The notes under the pieces were generated by a model that did not search any database, was not told the DNA's origin, and saw nothing but the letters and a program-made list of their open reading frames with translations. Of a DNA stretch of 11,089 nucleotides, positions 1 through 7,461 are shown piece after piece. Numbering within the stretch: the first letter of the stretch is position 1; each line of letters begins with the position of its first letter. The DNA comes from CAJQQY01 sp964352225 (GTDB lineage Bacteria; Bacteroidota; Bacteroidia; Chitinophagales; Saprospiraceae): the NCBI GenBank assembly GCA_964352225.1, contig CAYGRM010000223.1, positions 1-11,089 of the forward strand, written 5' to 3'. The position numbers were made by a program, and so were the translations under genes.

Positions 1-300
1 GATAATCAGTATTTTAAGAATTTATTTTTATGTAAAGTGAAAGCGAGATCTTTGTTTTAATTTGTTGATTATCAAGGTATTGTGTGTTTGATTTTGGGAA
101 AATAAGAATTGGTGAAATTAATATTTGGAAGCGTAAAATTTATTTTCCATTAATTTTTATTTTCATTTATTTTGATAATCTTTGTAAAAATGCGACATGA
201 GAATATACTAGTTTTTGAAATAAGCATTTTTTTAAAATTAAAGACGACCTTAAGAAAGCCCAAATGAAAATTAATTGTGTCACCTCCTAAAAGAGAAAAC
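1..300. other. AT-rich non-coding leader region
   Basis: No open frame with coding character, tRNA or rRNA is visible on either strand. The stretch is very AT-rich and probably holds the promoter of the downstream yqgE-like gene. I found no exact TAnnTTTG box on the plus strand. Three near-matches have three rather than two bases between TA and TTTG (starting near 119, 175 and 209), so none is called as a promoter. The left neighbour lies outside the window. Confidence 0.5.
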
Positions 301-858
301 ATGACTGACAGAAAAATTACACGTGGAAAAGTTTTATTAGCGGAGCCTTTTATGCTAGATACTAATTTTAAGCGCTCTGTTGTTTTGATGTGTGAACATG
401 AAGATGATGGAAGCCTAGGATTTATTTTGAATAAATCCTTGAAGATGAAAATAAATGAATTGATTGCTGATTTTCCAAAGATTGATTCACCAGTATATTA
501 CGGAGGTCCTGTACAGACGGACACTATTCATTACATACATAATGTAGGTCATCTTTTAGAAGATAGCCAAGAGATAATGCCAGGCGTTTTTTGGGGTGGA
601 AATTTTGATAAATTGAAAGCCTTGATCACTAGCGAATTAATTACCAAGGAAAATATTCGGTTTTTTGTAGGTTATTCTGGCTGGTCAGAATCACAATTAA
701 AAGATGAATTGAAATTAGGTTCTTGGTTGGTGGCTGATATGAATTTAAATTATTTATTCAAGGACGAGGAGAGAGATTTATGGAGTAAAGTGATGAAGCA
801 CAAAGGAGATGTATTTTCAGTAATTGCGAATGTTCCGGAAATGATCACTTGGAATTAA
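301..858 (+). CDS. yqgE: YqgE/AlgH family protein (UPF0301)
   Basis: This 185-aa protein belongs to the YqgE/AlgH (UPF0301) family, a widespread cytosolic family whose biochemical role is unsettled; AlgH was named for a link to alginate regulation in Pseudomonas. Family marks in order are GKVLLAEP (9-16), VVLMCEH (27-33), GFILNK (40-45), YYGGPVQ (66-72), GVFWGG (95-100) and FFVGYSGWS (121-129), followed by a QL pair and a conserved Trp near 142. The length matches the family norm of about 180-190 aa, so the gene looks intact. The frame is open upstream to a GTG at 277, but the extra eight residues resemble no family N-terminus and an ATG lies at 301, so I chose 301. No signal peptide or membrane segment is visible. 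The gene appears monocistronic, ending at a strong hairpin 20 bases after its stop and facing a convergent gene. Confidence 0.93.
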   Translation: MTDRKITRGKVLLAEPFMLDTNFKRSVVLMCEHEDDGSLGFILNKSLKMKINELIADFPKIDSPVYYGGPVQTDTIHYIHNVGHLLEDSQEIMPGVFWGGNFDKLKALITSELITKENIRFFVGYSGWSESQLKDELKLGSWLVADMNLNYLFKDEERDLWSKVMKHKGDVFSVIANVPEMITWN

Positions 859-877
859 TATTATTGTAAAACAAATG

Positions 878-913
878 AAAAAGGGTCTGTTGAATGTTCA
901 ACAGACCCTTTTT
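878..913. terminator. Bidirectional intrinsic terminator between convergent genes
   Basis: Perfect 17-base arms (878-894 and 897-913) are separated by only two bases. The core is GGGTCTGTTGAA paired with TTCAACAGACCC, flanked by A5 on the left and T5 on the right. Each strand therefore reads as a GC-containing hairpin followed by a U run. It sits between the stop of the yqgE-like gene (858) and the end of the minus-strand secreted-protein gene (933), so it can end transcription from both sides. Confidence 0.92.
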
Positions 914-932
914 AATTACAAAATAATTTTTT

Positions 933-2366
933 CTAATTATAGATCACTACAAATTTTAGGCTCTTTCTAGGAGAGATTTGCAGGAAATACATTCCAGATG
1001 GTAAACCTAAGTCAGCAGTATAAATTTCATAAACTTTATTTCCAGGTTCAACTTCAAGTACTTGTTCTGCCAACACACGTCCTGGTACATCAATAATTTT
1101 AACGTTTAGAACTTGTTCGAATTCACTCGTCATCCTAAGGTTGATATCTTTTTCTGAACTTACGGGATTTGGAAAAAGTGAACAATGTTTGAAAATACAT
1201 TTATTATCAACGGTAATTGCATTGGTATAATATGTCGCTCCTCCAGGTTGAATTACTTTTACTCTGTAGGTCAAAAATTCCTCTTCATAAAGTTCGTAAT
1301 CTATATACTTTAAAATTTCAAAAGAGGAATAAGGAAGAGAATCTCCAGGAACTTCTCCAATTTTTACAAATGTCAAACTGTCGAAGCTTATTTCGATTTC
1401 GAAGGTTTCTACTCTTGTTTCTGGTGGTACGATCCAATTCAATTCAATAGCACAATCATCTCTTTGGAAAACCTCGAGAGTTATTGCAGGTTGATTTAAC
1501 TTATTTTCAACGAAGGTAAAATCTCCAAATTTGGAAACAAGATTAGTTGAGGCAAAGTAAGTGGGACTTGACCCTGCATAAATTGATTCAACTTTTGTCC
1601 AAGGATTATCAAAATATCCTATTCTGACTTCATTTATATCATCAAATCCTGAGTTATCCTCGTCGTATGAGAATAAAACATTTGCATTTCCTAATCCGCT
1701 TTTTCTATCTAAATTCCAGAATTCTTCTTCGCTAACTCGGAAGATGGTTTCATCTGAAGTTAAGTCGAAATGAGTGAAGTTGAAATACTCAGAAGTAAAT
1801 GTGGTCGTATCTGTTACATTTTCGATTCTGGAGGGTCTATATTTTCCTCCTTTGCCTATGGGAAAAGTGAAACTAGCAACTCCTCTTTTGGTCGCAGGAC
1901 CATTAATGTGTGATTCATCCCAAGCGAAATTGGAAAATGCATCAGCTTGGAAAGCGATAAGATTAGTTGAGTTAGTAGTGATTAGGCCTTCTATAAAAGC
2001 TAGTTCATTATAGATGCCCAAACTAAAATCTCCGGTCAAAGATAATCCCGAAGGATTATCTATTTCCAGATTGAATACTTCCATGGAATCAATCAAAAAG
2101 AAGGTTTGCGCTTGCCCCCCAACAAAGCGCAAAGTTCCATAGCCAGTATTATTTACGGTAGCTTCGTTCCAAAAATTACCTGTCAATCTCAAATCTCCAC
2201 GATTGGAAAAAAGAGACGATTTATTTACAATATGTCCTCTAACATGAACAAGTTGATCATCTTTGATAGTCATTTGACCCTCATTGTTTAGGGTAATTTG
2301 ACCAAAAATTATATTTATTTGTAGGAAAAAAAGAGGCATGATTAATATCCAAAAATTCTTTCTCAT
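933..2366 (-). CDS. Secreted protein with T9SS type A C-terminal sorting domain
   Basis: This 477-aa protein starts with a clear signal peptide (charged MRKN, hydrophobic 6-21, cleavage near FGQ at 23). Residues 24-150 are beta-rich and contain repeated short Asn/Gly-type strands. A segment near 156-178 (NGPATKRG, then FTFPIGKGG, then YRP) matches a pattern common in large Bacteroidota surface proteins. Residues about 295-390 look like a fibronectin type III-like domain. The C-terminus (about 396-477) has the T9SS type A sorting-domain layout: LFPNPV at 397-402, VKIIDVPGR at 422-430, SGMYFLQI at 457-464 and KFVV at 471-474. By family knowledge such domains direct export across the outer membrane by the Por/T9SS machinery and usually cell-surface attachment. 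The gene is last in a run of three closely spaced minus-strand genes, 52 bases after the 299-aa gene, and ends at the shared terminator. No catalytic residues are recognisable, so a structural or adhesive role is inferred. Confidence 0.88.
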   Translation of the reverse strand: MRKNFWILIMPLFFLQINIIFGQITLNNEGQMTIKDDQLVHVRGHIVNKSSLFSNRGDLRLTGNFWNEATVNNTGYGTLRFVGGQAQTFFLIDSMEVFNLEIDNPSGLSLTGDFSLGIYNELAFIEGLITTNSTNLIAFQADAFSNFAWDESHINGPATKRGVASFTFPIGKGGKYRPSRIENVTDTTTFTSEYFNFTHFDLTSDETIFRVSEEEFWNLDRKSGLGNANVLFSYDEDNSGFDDINEVRIGYFDNPWTKVESIYAGSSPTYFASTNLVSKFGDFTFVENKLNQPAITLEVFQRDDCAIELNWIVPPETRVETFEIEISFDSLTFVKIGEVPGDSLPYSSFEILKYIDYELYEEEFLTYRVKVIQPGGATYYTNAITVDNKCIFKHCSLFPNPVSSEKDINLRMTSEFEQVLNVKIIDVPGRVLAEQVLEVEPGNKVYEIYTADLGLPSGMYFLQISPRKSLKFVVIYN

Positions 2367-2418
2367 AAATCAAATAGTCTAAATAATCATACCAAAAATT
2401 GTTATTAAAAATAGAAAA

Positions 2419-3318
2419 TTATCCTCCACTTGCCTTTACGGTTCTTCCAATAGTTTTATTGATATATGATTTTTCACAGCTGATAATATTTCCAATATCC
2501 GCTGTAAAACCAACTCTATATCTAATGGTAGGTTGAGTACCAAGAACAACTCCTAGTGACCATTGAACACCAATTGCATTATCAGTAGTGGGATCAGGAT
2601 CTAAAGTATTGGATAAGTTTTGATCATAAAAAGGTTCATTCAATAAGTCATAATAAAAATGACTACCATATCTATCCCAAGGATCTTCAGTTGCCACAAA
2701 GGCCTCAAAAACACTTCCATCTGCAGCTAAAACACCAACTACATCATATGGTGGAGTTCCTAATGTATAAGCAGGTCCATCATCAGAGGCACTAAGATAA
2801 GTATCCATTATATGATATACTTTAATGTTACGAGTGTTCAATAGAGGAACAAATGGTGTTAATTCAACGTCGATATACTCAGTACCATTTATGTAAATAT
2901 AATTCACATCGAATCCATAGGTTCCAGTTGAGTTATCCTGTAATCGAGCAGAGATAACCCAAGGATCCCCTGTTGTTCCTGAACCAGAAATAGCAGAAAC
3001 ACTACCAATTAAATAATCATAATAACCATCTAAATCCCAACTAAATGAAACATAGGTTCTTGCATCAGCAGTCATAAATAATCCATTGTACATATTCCAA
3101 CAACTCCCACATGTACCATTTGCAGTTGCATTAGGATTATATAATTGGCCTGATGAGCTTCCATCTCTCCATATTTGTATGTCACCAAACATACCTACTC
3201 TTAAGTCAAGTGGTGCGGGGGTAACGTCTAAGCTTAATTGATTCCAAGCAAATTGTGCATTTAAATTTTCGAATAAAAAGAAAATAATTAGAGCTATATA
3301 TTTAAATTTTGAAATCAT
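2419..3318 (-). CDS. Secreted protein of unknown function (299 aa)
   Basis: The N-terminus is a signal peptide (hydrophobic 8-16, cleavage near LNAQ at 19-22). The mature part is rich in aromatic residues, Gly, Asp and Asn and is likely all-beta. A TCGSCW segment at 69-74 could form a disulfide or bind metal; a third Cys is at 281. I recognise no enzyme family. The overall look (Gly-Asp-Ile opening, regular hydrophobic strands) resembles N-terminal regions of long Bacteroidota adhesins, but this protein stops at a short tail ending ASGG, with no T9SS sorting domain. It lies 24 bases after the 952-aa tail-fibre-like gene and 52 bases before the T9SS-sorted gene, so the three are probably co-transcribed. 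A GAGG sequence four bases before the ATG is a weak, close-set Shine-Dalgarno-like site, unusual for this phylum. It may be a complete small exported protein or a shortened adhesin head. Confidence 0.75.
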   Translation of the reverse strand: MISKFKYIALIIFFLFENLNAQFAWNQLSLDVTPAPLDLRVGMFGDIQIWRDGSSSGQLYNPNATANGTCGSCWNMYNGLFMTADARTYVSFSWDLDGYYDYLIGSVSAISGSGTTGDPWVISARLQDNSTGTYGFDVNYIYINGTEYIDVELTPFVPLLNTRNIKVYHIMDTYLSASDDGPAYTLGTPPYDVVGVLAADGSVFEAFVATEDPWDRYGSHFYYDLLNEPFYDQNLSNTLDPDPTTDNAIGVQWSLGVVLGTQPTIRYRVGFTADIGNIISCEKSYINKTIGRTVKASGG

Positions 3319-3342
3319 TTTTCCTCAGAGTTTTAAATTACA

Positions 3343-6201
3343 TTAAGGTTCTTTAACAACAAAAACAACATTTATAAATGAACAATTGTCGGAAGCCACA
3401 GCAATAACATCATATTCCATTACTCCATTATCGTTTATTTCGACATTGTCAAAAACACTAGTATCATAATCTAAAATGTAATAGTACAATTCATCTTGTG
3501 CATAAGTGGGAATTGCTCCTGGAGCAGAGGTGCTTTTTACAAATGAAGGGTCAGATCCTTCGAATAAATCAACATAGGTTTGGTGTAAATCTAGCGTTAA
3601 ATTAGTCCCCGTAGCGTTTGCAATAATTGGAATTGATGGTGGATAAAAAATTCTAGAATTTTTTGCAGTATTCATTTCTATTAAATCTCCATCTGCTTCT
3701 ACTCCAAGTAAGTATATTGCAGTTGTATCTTCGTATGTTCCAGTTCCATAATCTGAGAATCGAACTTGGCCGCCTTCCACATCTAATTTTCGATCAGGTG
3801 TGCTGGTACCAATTCCTACATCTCCAGCAAAATCTAAATAGATTCCTTCACCATCTGTATCATCAACTTCTAAAGCAATTCCATCATTAGTTCCGATTTT
3901 CCAATAACCATTATTATTATCATCGGCATGGAAAAATTTTAAATCTCGATTACTATTTCGATCAATTTGGAAAATCGGATTACTTTCAGATGAACCTGTG
4001 AATCCGTCAATTATAAAATTACTTCCTGATCCACTATCAAAAGTTAGATCATTTCCATCCATAGTTACAGTTCTATTTCCTCCTAGTGTACCATCCGCAG
4101 TATAAATGTTATCACCACTTCCGCCGCCGCCACTTCCTCCTCCTCCATTTATTGCAGTAATACTCATATTCATATACCAAACAGTAACATCATTATCATC
4201 TTCAATATTTTCAATCCAAAGTTCTAAGTATTCATTTGGACTTAGATCAATAATACCAGTTATGGTCGTAGAATTTAACTCATCTGATGCGTTTGTACTT
4301 GACTGATGTTCAGCAGATAATAGAGATGGAATTATAGACCCATCTCTTCGAAGAGTATAAAATATTTGTCTGTTATTTGCATCAACTTCTGTAGAGATAT
4401 TACAATTGACTAAAAACATCTGTTTATTTGTTCCTGTGTATCTTAGACGATTATTAGTAGGCATATCAAAATCAACAGCATCCAATAAAGTAGTAGTACC
4501 ACTTGCTTTTACCGGGACATCTTCAGAGATACTTGTTACTGCTTGATTTCCAGAAGCAATATAAATCGTACCATATGCTGCACTTGAAGATCCTCCTAAC
4601 GTAGCTGGATCCACTTCAATCACATCACCATCTGCATCTACACCCAATATTCTAACTGGCGAAGCATCATCATAAGTACCTATTCCATAATCAGAGAATC
4701 TTACTTGACCACCGTTTACATCAAAAAATGCAGCTGGAGATCTTGTCCCAACTCCAAGACTACCCGAAGGCATGATAGCTATATCATCTTGATAACTGCC
4801 TGCTGCATCGTTTTGAGTCCCAATTTCTAATAAACTGTTTTCATTAGTTGATCCATTTCCACTACCATCGTCAGAATACTCAATATAACCATAGTCACTT
4901 CCTGCATTTACATTACTTTCAAAAACGATAGATTGAGAACCTCCTGAATTTCCTTTTTCCAGAAAGATTGTTCCGTTTGTTGCCGAAGCTGGTGTACCCG
5001 TTGTTTCAAAAATATGTAAGGGATTCAATGGTGAAACAATTCCAATACCTACATTATCGGCTTCTACAGCAAAAACAATTGTTCCATTGTCAGATACTAT
5101 GAAATCTCCAGTACCTGTACTATTAAATTCAATATCAAAATTTCCAAGGGTAACTTCCCTATTTGCATTTAAAGTACCATCTGTATTATAAATATTATCA
5201 GAAGAACTTCCTGATGCCAATTCATCAATAGCTGCTTTTACATTTGAAGCTGCTAGCCCAGAAGTTGTGTTATCATAAGGGACGTTTGCTGCATTAAGAG
5301 TAAGCGGAACAAAAGAAGATCCATCAAAATAAAGGATATCACCATTGGCAATTGAACCTGCCGAAACATCAAGCATGTCATTTACCAAGCTTGTTGAAGC
5401 AGGTGTAGCTCTTATTCGAAACCAAGCAGAAACTCGACCTGATGTCCCAGTTGAAGATGCTGAAATAGTAATGAAGTTGGCAATATCTCCTGCGGAGAAA
5501 GCGAGAGGAGTTCCAAAAGTATTATATCCATTTTCACTTCCAGAGGTAGCTACCTGATATGTAGATAAAGAAGTATTAGTATTTTGAATGATTCTCACAA
5601 CTGTATTTGCACCTCCTTCATGATTTAGAGACATTGCAAATAATTCACAATCTACGGGAATAACAATTCCACTACCGGTAGGTGTATTATCACCATTTCC
5701 AAAAGCCCATTCAGTTTCACCTGTGGCGTTTAATGATGCAGATTCTTCAGCAAAAATATTAAAAATCGTATATCCATTATCAGTAGAAGTTGGTACAAAA
5801 TTACTTCCATCCCATGAAAGTAAATCACCGCTTGAAGGTGGAGTGGTAGAAATATCTATATCAGAGTGAACATCAATGGAACCATAAATATCAGGTTCAA
5901 TTTCTGCGATGGCAGCTTGGACATCAGTAGCTACGATTGTGCCAACTGGAGTAAAAGGAACTTCTGAGGCATTTTGATCATCTGTACCTTGAGCTAGAAC
6001 CCAAATAGTTCCATTCCAATAATAGTGCTCATTTGTGGCCTGAACAAATACTTTTTTACAATCATATGCATTCGTTGATGGATCAAAAGCATTCATAGTT
6101 GCAACTGTTGCAAACTCACAAGTACCCCAACCACCAACTGCTTGCGCATTGGAAGAGATTACATATAAAACTGAAAAAATCAGGGGGATAATTTTTTTCA
6201 T
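3343..6201 (-). CDS. Large tail-fibre-like modular secreted protein (952 aa)
   Basis: A signal peptide (hydrophobic 4-16, cleavage near SNAQA) precedes a mosaic of modules known from phage tail fibres and Bacteroidota surface fibres. In order: a Cys-containing segment with EHYYWNGTIWV (58-68); NASEVPFTP (77-85) plus TDVQAAIAE (92-100); GDLLSWDGSNFVP (125-137); a possible jelly-roll domain (about 144-266); GDILYFDGSSFVP (287-299); a second TSGL...VKAAIDELA module (307-329); DNIYNTDGTL (335-344); VGIGIVSPLNPLHI (384-397); a first long repeat (483-530); a second possible jelly-roll domain (about 542-684); a Gly-rich linker (686-696); DNIYTADGTL (697-706); and a second long repeat (795-843). The last 100 residues have no recognised domain. 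There is no peptidase S74 chaperone and no T9SS sorting domain at the C-terminus. No phage genes are nearby, so I read it as a cellular extracellular fibre or adhesin, first gene of a probable three-gene operon. Receptor or ligand is unknown. Confidence 0.8.
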   Translation of the reverse strand: MKKIIPLIFSVLYVISSNAQAVGGWGTCEFATVATMNAFDPSTNAYDCKKVFVQATNEHYYWNGTIWVLAQGTDDQNASEVPFTPVGTIVATDVQAAIAEIEPDIYGSIDVHSDIDISTTPPSSGDLLSWDGSNFVPTSTDNGYTIFNIFAEESASLNATGETEWAFGNGDNTPTGSGIVIPVDCELFAMSLNHEGGANTVVRIIQNTNTSLSTYQVATSGSENGYNTFGTPLAFSAGDIANFITISASSTGTSGRVSAWFRIRATPASTSLVNDMLDVSAGSIANGDILYFDGSSFVPLTLNAANVPYDNTTSGLAASNVKAAIDELASGSSSDNIYNTDGTLNANREVTLGNFDIEFNSTGTGDFIVSDNGTIVFAVEADNVGIGIVSPLNPLHIFETTGTPASATNGTIFLEKGNSGGSQSIVFESNVNAGSDYGYIEYSDDGSGNGSTNENSLLEIGTQNDAAGSYQDDIAIMPSGSLGVGTRSPAAFFDVNGGQVRFSDYGIGTYDDASPVRILGVDADGDVIEVDPATLGGSSSAAYGTIYIASGNQAVTSISEDVPVKASGTTTLLDAVDFDMPTNNRLRYTGTNKQMFLVNCNISTEVDANNRQIFYTLRRDGSIIPSLLSAEHQSSTNASDELNSTTITGIIDLSPNEYLELWIENIEDDNDVTVWYMNMSITAINGGGGSGGGGSGDNIYTADGTLGGNRTVTMDGNDLTFDSGSGSNFIIDGFTGSSESNPIFQIDRNSNRDLKFFHADDNNNGYWKIGTNDGIALEVDDTDGEGIYLDFAGDVGIGTSTPDRKLDVEGGQVRFSDYGTGTYEDTTAIYLLGVEADGDLIEMNTAKNSRIFYPPSIPIIANATGTNLTLDLHQTYVDLFEGSDPSFVKSTSAPGAIPTYAQDELYYYILDYDTSVFDNVEINDNGVMEYDVIAVASDNCSFINVVFVVKEP
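3673..3819 (-). repeat. Internal coding repeat, copy 2 (VGIGT/GGQVRFSDYG module)
   Basis: This segment codes residues 795-843: VGIGTSTPDRKLDV, then GGQVRFSDYGTGTY, then LLGVEADGDLIEM. The core GGQVRFSDYG is identical to copy 1, and the downstream LGV-ADGD-IE is conserved. The module ends shortly before the unique C-terminal 100 residues. Confidence 0.85.
4114..4146 (-). other. Glycine-serine linker inside the 952-aa protein
   Basis: Residues 686-696 read GGGGSGGGGSG, a flexible linker made of two GGGGS units. It sits exactly between the second possible jelly-roll domain and the second fibre half beginning DNIYTADG. The coding DNA is a locally GC-rich patch of GGN codons in an otherwise AT-rich gene. 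Confidence 0.9.
4612..4755 (-). repeat. Internal coding repeat, copy 1 (VGT/GGQVRFSDYG module)
   Basis: This segment codes residues 483-530 of the 952-aa protein: GVGTRSP, then FFDVNGGQVRFSDYGIGTY, then ILGVDADGDVIEV. It matches the second copy at 3673-3819 in order and spacing, and the DNA shares the stretch reading ATAATC-GAGAATC in minus-complement orientation. The pattern suggests internal duplication of a fibre module. Confidence 0.85.
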
Positions 6202-6311
6202 GAAATTTAATTTCTTAGAGGCCTAGAATTAGTTTATGCTATTTATTTTTTGCAAAATTTCCTCATTTGAAAAGCAAAGAATAAAATTCATAATTTGTTT
6301 GTTTTGAATAA

Positions 6312-6352
6312 GAATTCCGAGATCGTTTTACGAAAAAACAATCTCGAAATTC
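6312..6352. terminator. Stem-loop after the 286-aa gene, possible terminator
   Basis: Twelve-base arms (6312-6323 and 6341-6352) pair with one mismatch (GAATTCCGAGAT against ATCTCGAAATTC), and an inner GTTTT/AAAAC pairing (6325-6329 with 6335-6339) lengthens the stem. It lies 22 bases beyond the stop of the 286-aa gene on the minus strand. No clean U run follows on either strand, so it may be an inefficient terminator or a transcript-stabilising 3' hairpin that separates this gene from the 952-aa gene. Confidence 0.5.
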
Positions 6353-6374
6353 TATTTAACGTAACTTTTAATTA

Positions 6375-7235
6375 TTAGTTACTAATAAAGAAAAGTACTC
6401 CTACAGCCGATGTAGCTGGCATACCGAATGTGTTATTATCAGCAGCTCTTACTAAACCAGTTTCACCTGCGCCTAATGCAGTTGCAAAACCATTCAATTC
6501 ACCAATATTTGCAGCTTCTGGAATATTACTCATGTCAAGTGCTACTGGTGTTGCACTATCTGTAAAAGTCAACATTATTTGACCATCAGTACTAACCGTA
6601 ACATTTTCTACAACATTAGTCCATGTTAAAGTCCCTGCTCCATCCGTTACTGGAACCAATCCATCATTTGCTGGAGTATCAGCTCCAGTCAATGAAATTT
6701 CATATGGAGTTGCTGCAGAACCATCTCCTGTTACTGTAATACTTGCGTTTCCTGTTTCTGCTTGAACAATATCATCAAGCTCAGAAAGGTCGATATCTGT
6801 ATCATCTCCATCTACATCTGTAAATGTCAAAACATTCGTCCCCGGAACATAAGTAATCGTAGCATCTGACTCAAACGAAAGAGTTGTAACACCACCAACT
6901 GTAGTTGCAGTTAACTCAGGTGTTCCTGCTGCATCTACAACTATACTAGTGATCGGATCAACTAGGCCAGAAATATCTACTGCAATCCATTGTGTACCAG
7001 GAGCTGGTGTATTAGTTGCAAAGTTAGTTCCAGCAGGATCAAAGAAATAAGCTGTTCCGGAAGTTCTGTCATAAGCAATGTGACCTTCGTTTACTGATAA
7101 GTCATCCATCGTTAACATCTCGTTTGGATTACCATTTACATGGATTACACCCGCGCCACCTTCAATGGCTTGTCCAAAAACTGTTGCTCCCATAAAACAG
7201 AAAGCTGAAAGCATTAATAAAATTTTCTTTCTCAT
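6375..7235 (-). CDS. Secreted acidic Thr/Asp-rich beta protein, tail-fibre-like
   Basis: This 286-aa protein has a signal peptide (MRKK, hydrophobic 5-19, cleavage near FGQA at 21-23). The mature chain is rich in Thr, Asp, Ala and Val and almost lacks Lys, Arg and Cys, as expected of an extracellular beta-structured fibre. Segments TYVPGTNVLTFTDVDGDDTD (128-147) and IDLSEL (148-153) match a module widespread in tail-fibre-like and surface proteins of Bacteroidota, and the Asp spacing could bind calcium. The C-terminus (AANIGELNGFATALGAGETG near 241-260, then a hydrophobic GVLFFISN end) is not assigned to a family. I chose the ATG at 7235; the frame also extends to a TTG at 7241, adding two residues and with no support. 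It is a separate transcription unit if the terminator at 7341-7380 works, with a possible 3' hairpin at 6312-6352. The function is unknown; a fibre component is inferred from its neighbours. Confidence 0.75.
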   Translation of the reverse strand: MRKKILLMLSAFCFMGATVFGQAIEGGAGVIHVNGNPNEMLTMDDLSVNEGHIAYDRTSGTAYFFDPAGTNFATNTPAPGTQWIAVDISGLVDPITSIVVDAAGTPELTATTVGGVTTLSFESDATITYVPGTNVLTFTDVDGDDTDIDLSELDDIVQAETGNASITVTGDGSAATPYEISLTGADTPANDGLVPVTDGAGTLTWTNVVENVTVSTDGQIMLTFTDSATPVALDMSNIPEAANIGELNGFATALGAGETGLVRAADNNTFGMPATSAVGVLFFISN

Positions 7236-7340
7236 AATCAAGAATTATTTAAATAGTGTTTTAGATAAAAAAATAAAAATTAGTTATAAATAAATAAGAT
7301 TCACATCTCACAAATTTCAAATTGAATTACATTTGAAGAG

Positions 7341-7380
7341 AAAAAAATAAGACACCTGATGTTTGTTAAAACATCAGGTG
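7341..7380 (-). terminator. Intrinsic terminator of the 176-aa gene
   Basis: A perfect 12-bp stem (7353-7364 with 7369-7380, CACCTGATGTTT against AAACATCAGGTG) has a four-base loop. Read on the minus strand it is followed, after GTC, by a T-rich run (complement of 7341-7350). It lies about 80 bases past the stop of the 176-aa gene and upstream of the 286-aa gene, so the latter probably has its own promoter in 7236-7340. No exact TAnnTTTG box was seen there. Confidence 0.85.
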
Positions 7381-7461
7381 CCTAAATAATGAAAGATGAT
7401 TATTGAAAGAAAAGTATATTAATAACTTTTCGGTGTGCAAAACTGTTTTAATACATGTTAA

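Noticed and set aside
119..217. TAnnTTTG-like promoter boxes upstream of the YqgE-like gene
   Set aside because: All candidates have a three-base gap instead of two and no convincing -33 element.
277..300. GTG start extending the YqgE-like protein by eight residues
   Set aside because: The added residues do not resemble family N-termini and an ATG follows at 301.
1217..2291. Plus-strand frames of 61-79 codons opposite the T9SS-sorted gene
   Set aside because: They lie wholly within a well-supported minus-strand gene and show no domain or signal.
4114..4755. CRISPR or DNA tandem repeat
   Set aside because: The repeats are coding, degenerate at DNA level and widely spaced, with no regular repeat-spacer pattern.
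3663..5557. Plus-strand frames of 66-75 codons, one with a proline-rich run, opposite the 952-aa gene
   Set aside because: The proline run is the complement of the glycine linker codons; all are antisense shadows.
7236..7241. TTG start for the 286-aa protein
   Set aside because: It adds only two residues before a normal ATG at 7235 that opens a typical signal peptide.
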